NCBI GenBank assembly: GCA_030532815.1
Contig: JAUNKI010000055.1
Span: 1 to 11,612 of the forward strand
Reading direction: 5' to 3'
Origin: Leptotrichiaceae bacterium
Lineage (GTDB): Bacteria > Fusobacteriota > Fusobacteriia > Fusobacteriales > Leptotrichiaceae
DNA length: 11,612 bases
Shown: positions 7,971 to 11,612 of the stretch, in pieces
Position numbering within the stretch: the stretch's first letter is position 1
Layout of the letters: each line of letters opens with the position of its first letter
Made by a program: the position numbers and the translations under genes
Notes under the pieces: generated by a model
What the model was told of the DNA's origin: nothing
The model's database searches: none
Seen by the model: only the letters and a program-made list of their open reading frames with translations

Positions 7971-8396
7971 TAACAGACACATCATATGTTTTTATTCAAT
8001 ATCCGATTGGAGTAATAGTAGTAGCTATAATAGCTGGTTTAAATACATCAATATGTTTTTATTCAATATATTTCATCATCTCCTTGATTTTATTTCAGGA
8101 TTGATTTAAATACATCCTATGTTTTTATTCAATTAACATTGAACTAGAGAGAGTTGCTAATCTTATAGAATTTAAATACATCCTATGTTTTTATTCAATC
8201 AATAAAAGGTTTATTTATACGGCGGCAGGAGAGAAATTTAAATACATCCTATGTTTTTATTCAATGACTAAATTAGTTAATAGATTTAAAGGATTAAGAG
8301 AATTTAAATACATCCTATGTTTTTATTCAATGTCAAGATCTTAATAATTATACAGCACAAGGTAGAATTTAAATACATCCTATGTTTTTATTCAAT
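7971..8396 (-). CRISPR. CRISPR array, seven repeats and six spacers, type I-B-like repeat
   Basis: A 30-base repeat (plus strand starts ATTTAAATACATCC and ends TTTTTATTCAAT) recurs at 8104-8133, 8170-8199, 8236-8265, 8302-8331 and 8367-8396, all identical. A sixth copy at 8037-8067 begins with G and has AATATG for CTATG, one base longer. A seventh at 7971-8000 keeps only its last 20 or so bases. Spacers are 36, 36, 36, 36, 36 and 35 bases and all differ. Repeat decay at the low-coordinate end, the ATTTAAAT end matching the 3' handle position of clostridial I-B repeats (ending ATGTAAAT), and a promoter at 8457-8485 together indicate minus-strand transcription with the newest spacer at 8332-8366. 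No cas genes are in the window, so any effector must act from elsewhere; the type call rests on the repeat alone. Confidence 0.95.
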
Positions 8397-8456
8397 ACTG
8401 ATAAAATCAATCATTCTAATATTATTTCCAATAATAAAAATTCTTTTATATACGTT
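8397..8456 (-). promoter_or_regulatory. CRISPR leader (transcribed part)
   Basis: These AT-rich 60 bases lie between the inferred transcription start (near 8450) and the first intact repeat. They contain no gene. Position next to the best-conserved repeats and downstream of a strong promoter identifies them as the leader; the exact upstream limit of the leader cannot be seen. Confidence 0.6.
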
Positions 8457-8485
8457 ATTATATACTTTTATTCCCCGACTGGCAA
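8457..8485 (-). promoter_or_regulatory. Promoter reading into the CRISPR array
   Basis: On the minus strand TTGCCA (8480-8485) and a perfect TATAAT (8457-8462) are separated by exactly 17 bases, with transcription predicted to start near 8450, some 54 bases before the first repeat. It is among the best sigma-70-type promoters in the window and points into the array, giving independent support for the array's orientation. Confidence 0.75.
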
Positions 8486-8926
8486 TACTTTTTCAGATAA
8501 ATTCTTTTATGTAGGTGAAAAATCTCCCTTTTCAAATAATTTACGCATATTTAAGTTGGGAATTTTTCAATTTTTATAAAAACAGTAAAGCGTCTAATTT
8601 ATAATTTAATGTTTTTTTCACCTGATGAAACAACAATAATAATCTTTCATAAAAAAATACTCTTGTTAAAAATTTTATCAGAAAACATTTCAAAACTTAA
8701 AACTTATAATATTTTTATTTTTAAATTAGCAAAATCATTATAAAATCGACATTTTATTATCCGTAACTTTTAAAATAATTGTTAAAAATCTGTTATTTTA
8801 ACAGTTTTCAAAAATACCCCGATAAAATAATCCTATTCAAAGGAATAATTTATTAAATTTCTATCGAATTTCTAATAAATTAGGAATACAATTTATTTAA
8901 ATAAAATAATTTAAGGAGATATATTT
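8486..8926. other. AT-rich intergenic region upstream of htrA
   Basis: No gene is supported in these 441 bases; the open frames that enter from the array have no ribosome-binding site and no family resemblance. The region presumably holds the rest of the CRISPR leader and the htrA promoter. I could not fix the htrA promoter: TACAAT near 8887-8892 is a possible -10 element but lacks a good -35. Confidence 0.5.
8780..8804. repeat. Nested inverted repeats upstream of htrA
   Basis: Two overlapping perfect inverted repeats share the same right side: TGTTAAAA (8780-8787) with TTTTAACA (8796-8803), and CTGTTA (8790-8795) with TAACAG (8799-8804) around TTT. They lie about 125 bases before the htrA start. 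They could be an operator or a weak terminator (short T runs follow on both strands). The sequence is not the CIRCE heat-shock operator. Confidence 0.35.
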
Positions 8927-10051
8927 ATGAAACTGAAAAAAATTTTAACAATTTCTTTTTTACTTGCTGCTCTTAGCTTAAATGCAGAAACTGTAAATAA
9001 GAATGTTTCCGGCGGAGCTGCAGAGAAAAGTTCTTTTTCATCGGTCAGCTCGTCAAATGATGTATACAGAGTCCAAGATGCATTTTCAAATGTATATGAA
9101 AAAAGTAAGGATTCTGTAGTCAATATAAGAACAAAAAAAACTGTTATCGTCAATACTTACAATCCCCTTGAAGAACTCCTGTTCGGCACTTCAGGACGTA
9201 GACAAATGAAAAAAGAATCAGGAAGTCTCGGTTCCGGATTTATTATTTCAAATGACGGATATATAATGACGAATAATCATGTTATTGACGGAGCCAACGA
9301 AATATTTATAAAACTTTCTGACGGAAATGAATATTCTGCCAAGCTTGTAGGTGCTTCTCCTGAAATAGATATAGCAATATTAAAAATTAATTCTAATAAA
9401 AAATTTGTTCCATTAAAATTTGCAAATTCAGACAGTATCAAAATAGGTCACTGGGCTATTGCTTTCGGAAATCCTTTAGGATTAAACAGCTCCATGACAG
9501 TAGGAGTAATAGGAGCATTAGGAAGAAGCTCATTAGGAATTGAACAGATAGAAAACTTTATTCAGACAGATGCTGCTATAAATCAGGGAAACAGCGGGGG
9601 CCCTCTTTTGGATATTAACGGGAATGTTATCGGTGTAAATACAGCTATTTTTTCCACAACAGGAGGAAGTATCGGAATAGGATTTGCAATACCTTCCAAT
9701 CTTGCACAAAATGTAAAAGATTCCATTATAAGAACAGGAAAATTTGAACGTCCTTATTTAGGTGTTTCAATAGCCGACTTGTCTTCATTACCGGCAGGAC
9801 AGCCGAAACCGCCTTATTCTTACGGAGTATACATAAACGAAGTATTTGCAAATTCTCCTGCATCCAAATACGGAATACGCGAAAAAGATGTAATTCTTGA
9901 ACTTAATAATAAAAGAATTTTATCTGCAAGTTCATTTATAGGTGAGCTTGCCGCAAAAAAAATCGGAGATACTGTCAATTTGAAAATATATTCAAATGGG
10001 AAAGAAAAAAATGTAAATATTATTCTGGAAAAATTTAACAGCCGTAACTGA
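8927..10051 (+). CDS. htrA: HtrA/DegP-family serine protease with one PDZ domain
   Basis: This is an exported quality-control protease that degrades misfolded envelope proteins. Residues 1-20 form a signal peptide (basic MKLKK, hydrophobic core, cleavage after LNA). The trypsin-like domain spans about 60-270, with catalytic histidine in TNNHVIDGA (H118), aspartate in EIDIAILK (D148) and serine in QGNSGGPL (S223); the full triad is present. One PDZ domain follows at about 275-365 (RPYLGVSIADL, then FANSPASKYGIREKDVI). With 374 residues and one PDZ it is shorter than E. coli DegP, which has two, and closer to DegS or Gram-positive HtrA in layout. DegS is anchored by a membrane helix, whereas here the N terminus looks cleavable. 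The ATG follows AAGGAG by 8 bases. It is a single-gene unit, ended by the hairpin at 10125-10164. The symbol marks the family, not a proven orthologue. Confidence 0.95.
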   Translation: MKLKKILTISFLLAALSLNAETVNKNVSGGAAEKSSFSSVSSSNDVYRVQDAFSNVYEKSKDSVVNIRTKKTVIVNTYNPLEELLFGTSGRRQMKKESGSLGSGFIISNDGYIMTNNHVIDGANEIFIKLSDGNEYSAKLVGASPEIDIAILKINSNKKFVPLKFANSDSIKIGHWAIAFGNPLGLNSSMTVGVIGALGRSSLGIEQIENFIQTDAAINQGNSGGPLLDINGNVIGVNTAIFSTTGGSIGIGFAIPSNLAQNVKDSIIRTGKFERPYLGVSIADLSSLPAGQPKPPYSYGVYINEVFANSPASKYGIREKDVILELNNKRILSASSFIGELAAKKIGDTVNLKIYSNGKEKNVNIILEKFNSRN

Positions 10052-10474
10052 TATAGTTGTTTATAGTCGTCAATATTATTAATATTTAATAAATTACTTA
10101 GTTTACTGATTTATGTCAATTTTAAATAAACCTCAATATCTTAAATAAGCTATTGAGGTTTATTAATAAGAATCTATTAATATAATAATAAGAAAACCTG
10201 TTAATTTAAAAATCAAATCAGCAGACGGCTAAATTTAGCATATTATGCTTCAGTATGTTCAAAGGCTGTTTTATAAATTCAAAAATATATCGGTCTATAT
10301 ATTTTATACATTTTATTATTTTTGTAAAGTTACTAAAAAAATATCCTATGTTAAAAATATTATTATAATTTTAGAATTATTTTTGACTCAAAATAGCTCT
10401 TTTAGTTTTTCATACAAATATATGTTTTGTTTTTCTATTCTTTTTATTTTTGATTTTAAAATAAACATTTAATT
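10052..10474. other. Intergenic region between htrA and the membrane-protein cluster
   Basis: Apart from the hairpin at 10125-10164 I see nothing firm in these 423 bases. A plus-strand open frame at 10245-10472 would be rich in F, Y, I and K, has no ribosome-binding site and resembles nothing known. On the minus strand a short reading MFILKSKIKRIEKQNIY near 10470-10395 vaguely recalls the C-terminal part of the protein at 10890-11183, but the frame stops after 26 codons and the similarity could be chance. Confidence 0.4.
10125..10164 (+). terminator. Long perfect hairpin after htrA, probable terminator
   Basis: AATAAACCTCAATA (10125-10138) and TATTGAGGTTTATT (10151-10164) are perfectly complementary over 14 bases around a 12-base loop, about 75 bases after the htrA stop. 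The ends are AT-rich (AATAAA and TTTATT), although no long T run follows on the plus strand. On the minus strand it could likewise end transcripts coming from the membrane-protein cluster, so it may work in both directions. Confidence 0.65.
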
Positions 10475-10783
10475 TTACATAAATAGTATAAACATAGGGT
10501 AAGATGCCATTACTCCCATACTTAAAGAAAAAATTCCGTATTTTAATATTAATTTCAGACTTTTATTTATAAATTTAATTTTTACCGTTTCATTTATAAT
10601 ATATAGTAAGAAGAAAGCTGATGCAAGTATTAAAGCTCTGATTAGTACATAAATTAATAACAGATAAATCAATTCCGGATAAACCACTATATAAAACATA
10701 TGAATGAAAATAAAAGGCAATGCAGTAATATCAGGTAATAATAATATATTAAGAAATTTTTCTTTTGCCAGATATTTGAACAT
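10475..10783 (-). CDS. Small hydrophobic membrane protein, paralogue of the one at 11211-11522
   Basis: I do not recognise this 102-residue protein. It is almost entirely hydrophobic, with about three predicted membrane segments (roughly residues 12-34, 36-63 and 78-101) and short charged links (KYLAKEKF near the start, ETVKIKFINKSLK in the middle). The ATG at 10781-10783 has a good AAAGGAGA 5-6 bases upstream, so it is probably translated. By hand alignment about 58 of 103 positions are identical to the protein at 11211-11522, including MFKYL, FLNILLL, LPFIFI, LYIIN/IYIIN and the ending MAS...LFM. There is no signal-peptidase site or known motif. It lies 106 bases after the gene at 10890-11183 and may be the last gene of that unit. 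Confidence 0.75.
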   Translation of the reverse strand: MFKYLAKEKFLNILLLPDITALPFIFIHMFYIVVYPELIYLLLIYVLIRALILASAFFLLYIINETVKIKFINKSLKLILKYGIFSLSMGVMASYPMFILFM

Positions 10784-10889
10784 TTTTCTCTCCTTTAATT
10801 TTTTATTGAATTTAAATATCTCTTAATCCTTTACAATCAATATTTCTATTATAAATTTTTTATATCTGAAGTTTATTTATTGTTTTATT

Positions 10890-11183
10890 TTAACGAAGTA
10901 TCATATAATTTCTGAAAAATATATACATAAAAATAAAAATATACATACAACTTTCAACTGTTTTATTATTTTCCAGTCTTTTATATTTTTTCTTTAATAT
11001 TAAAAATATCCCTACTATACCTAATATTATAGCTTCTTCTATTATAAACTTACATAAATTCATATAAATTTTATAGAGTATATCATAAAATAAAAATCTT
11101 GTTAAAATAAAATATCTGAAAAATATGAAAGTGGCTGTATAACCTAAAAAATAAGCTTCTATTAAATAAAAATTCTTTTTCAT
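10890..11183 (-). CDS. Small membrane protein of unknown function
   Basis: This 97-residue protein is not recognisable by family. It begins MKKNFYLIEAYFLGYTATFIFF, has about three hydrophobic stretches (roughly 7-27, 40-64 and 78-94) and a basic loop KKKYKRLENNK between the second and third. It ends RNYMILR. The frame extends to an ATG at 11195, but that has no ribosome-binding site, while the ATG at 11181-11183 follows AGAGG by 4 bases, so I choose the latter. It is not similar to its two neighbours, which are similar to each other. It starts 27 bases after the end of the gene at 11211-11522, so those two are probably cotranscribed. Confidence 0.68.
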   Translation of the reverse strand: MKKNFYLIEAYFLGYTATFIFFRYFILTRFLFYDILYKIYMNLCKFIIEEAIILGIVGIFLILKKKYKRLENNKTVESCMYIFIFMYIFFRNYMILR

Positions 11184-11210
11184 TTTACCTCTCATTCTAA
11201 AAAAGTTTTT

Positions 11211-11522
11211 TTACATAAATAATGTGAACAATAAAAAAGAAGCCATTATTCTTATACTCACATAAAAAACCGTATATTTTAATATTATTTTTGACCATTT
11301 ATTTAGAAAATTATTTTTTATAATCCTATTAATAATATATATTAAACAGAAAGTTAATATAAATATCAAAATTCTAATAAAAATATATACATATAATAAC
11401 CATATATCTTCCAAAGCATAAGGTACTAAAGGAATCATACCGATAAAGATAAAAGGAAGCAAAATAATATCCGATAATAATAGTATATTAAGAAAATTTT
11501 CTTTCCTCAAATATTTGAACAC
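11211..11522 (-). CDS. Small hydrophobic membrane protein, paralogue of the one at 10475-10783
   Basis: This 103-residue protein of unknown function is the sister of the one at 10475-10783, about 56 percent identical by hand count with a single one-residue gap. It has the same layout: MFKYLRKENFLNILLL, a hydrophobic hairpin, the basic link RIIKNNFLNKWSK, and a hydrophobic end finishing MASFLLFTLFM. The start is GTG at 11520-11522, 6 bases after AGAGGTGA, whereas its paralogue uses ATG. The bases after both stop codons are also alike (TTTACATAAATA on the plus strand), so the copy arose by duplication of a segment, not just the reading frame. The 90 bases upstream hold a possible TATAAT but no clear -35, so further genes of the unit may lie past the right edge. 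Confidence 0.75.
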   Translation of the reverse strand: MFKYLRKENFLNILLLSDIILLPFIFIGMIPLVPYALEDIWLLYVYIFIRILIFILTFCLIYIINRIIKNNFLNKWSKIILKYTVFYVSIRIMASFLLFTLFM

Positions 11523-11612
11523 TATAAATCACCTCTTAATTTAGTTTGTATAAATATTAACATTATATCTTACATTATTAATATCTTATTATTACAGAAT
11601 TTCTAACATTTT

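Noticed and set aside
8317..8579. Two overlapping plus-strand open frames across the CRISPR repeats and leader
   Set aside because: They start inside repeat DNA, have no ribosome-binding site and overlap the minus-strand promoter and leader.
8780..8804. CIRCE heat-shock operator upstream of htrA
   Set aside because: The inverted repeat does not contain the TTAGCACTC/GAGTGCTAA arms.
8911..9153. 80-codon minus-strand open frame over the htrA start
   Set aside because: It is the antisense of the htrA signal peptide and N terminus, where the plus-strand gene is certain.
10245..10472. 75-codon plus-strand open frame
   Set aside because: No ribosome-binding site, composition dominated by F, Y, I and K as expected of random AT-rich DNA, and no recognisable family.

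Overview
The window is AT-rich DNA from a low-GC bacterium. The envelope-type signal peptides, a lysine riboswitch, a full-length diaminopimelate/lysine gene set, a fused amino-acid transporter and a type I-B-looking CRISPR repeat together suggest an anaerobic fusobacterium, perhaps of the Leptotrichia group. That placement is an inference from style and composition; no marker gene settles it.

Positions about 7512 down to 1 hold one long minus-strand transcription unit. A good promoter (7484-7512) leads into a lysine riboswitch aptamer (7313-7477) and an intrinsic terminator (7226-7253). The genes follow in the order lysA, lysC, dapF, dapA, asd, then a fused substrate-binding/permease amino-acid transporter that starts directly at the asd stop codon and runs off the left edge. 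Aspartokinase, aspartate-semialdehyde dehydrogenase and DapA lead into the pathway, DapF makes meso-diaminopimelate, and LysA turns it into lysine. DapB and the enzymes between tetrahydrodipicolinate and LL-diaminopimelate are not in the window. The riboswitch should shut the unit down when lysine is plentiful, which makes lysine or a related amino acid a likely substrate of the transporter.

Positions about 7600-8500 are a defence and mobile-element scar. A decayed IS3-family transposase remnant (minus strand) abuts a short CRISPR array of seven repeats and six spacers. Repeat decay at the low-coordinate end and a strong promoter just beyond the high-coordinate end both say that the array is read on the minus strand, with its leader at 8397 and above. 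No cas gene is visible.

Positions 8927-10051 (plus strand) encode an exported HtrA/DegP-type serine protease with one PDZ domain, followed by a long perfect hairpin. Positions 10475-11522 (minus strand) hold three small, very hydrophobic membrane proteins of unknown function. The first and third are clear paralogues flanking an unrelated one, and the cluster probably continues past the right edge.
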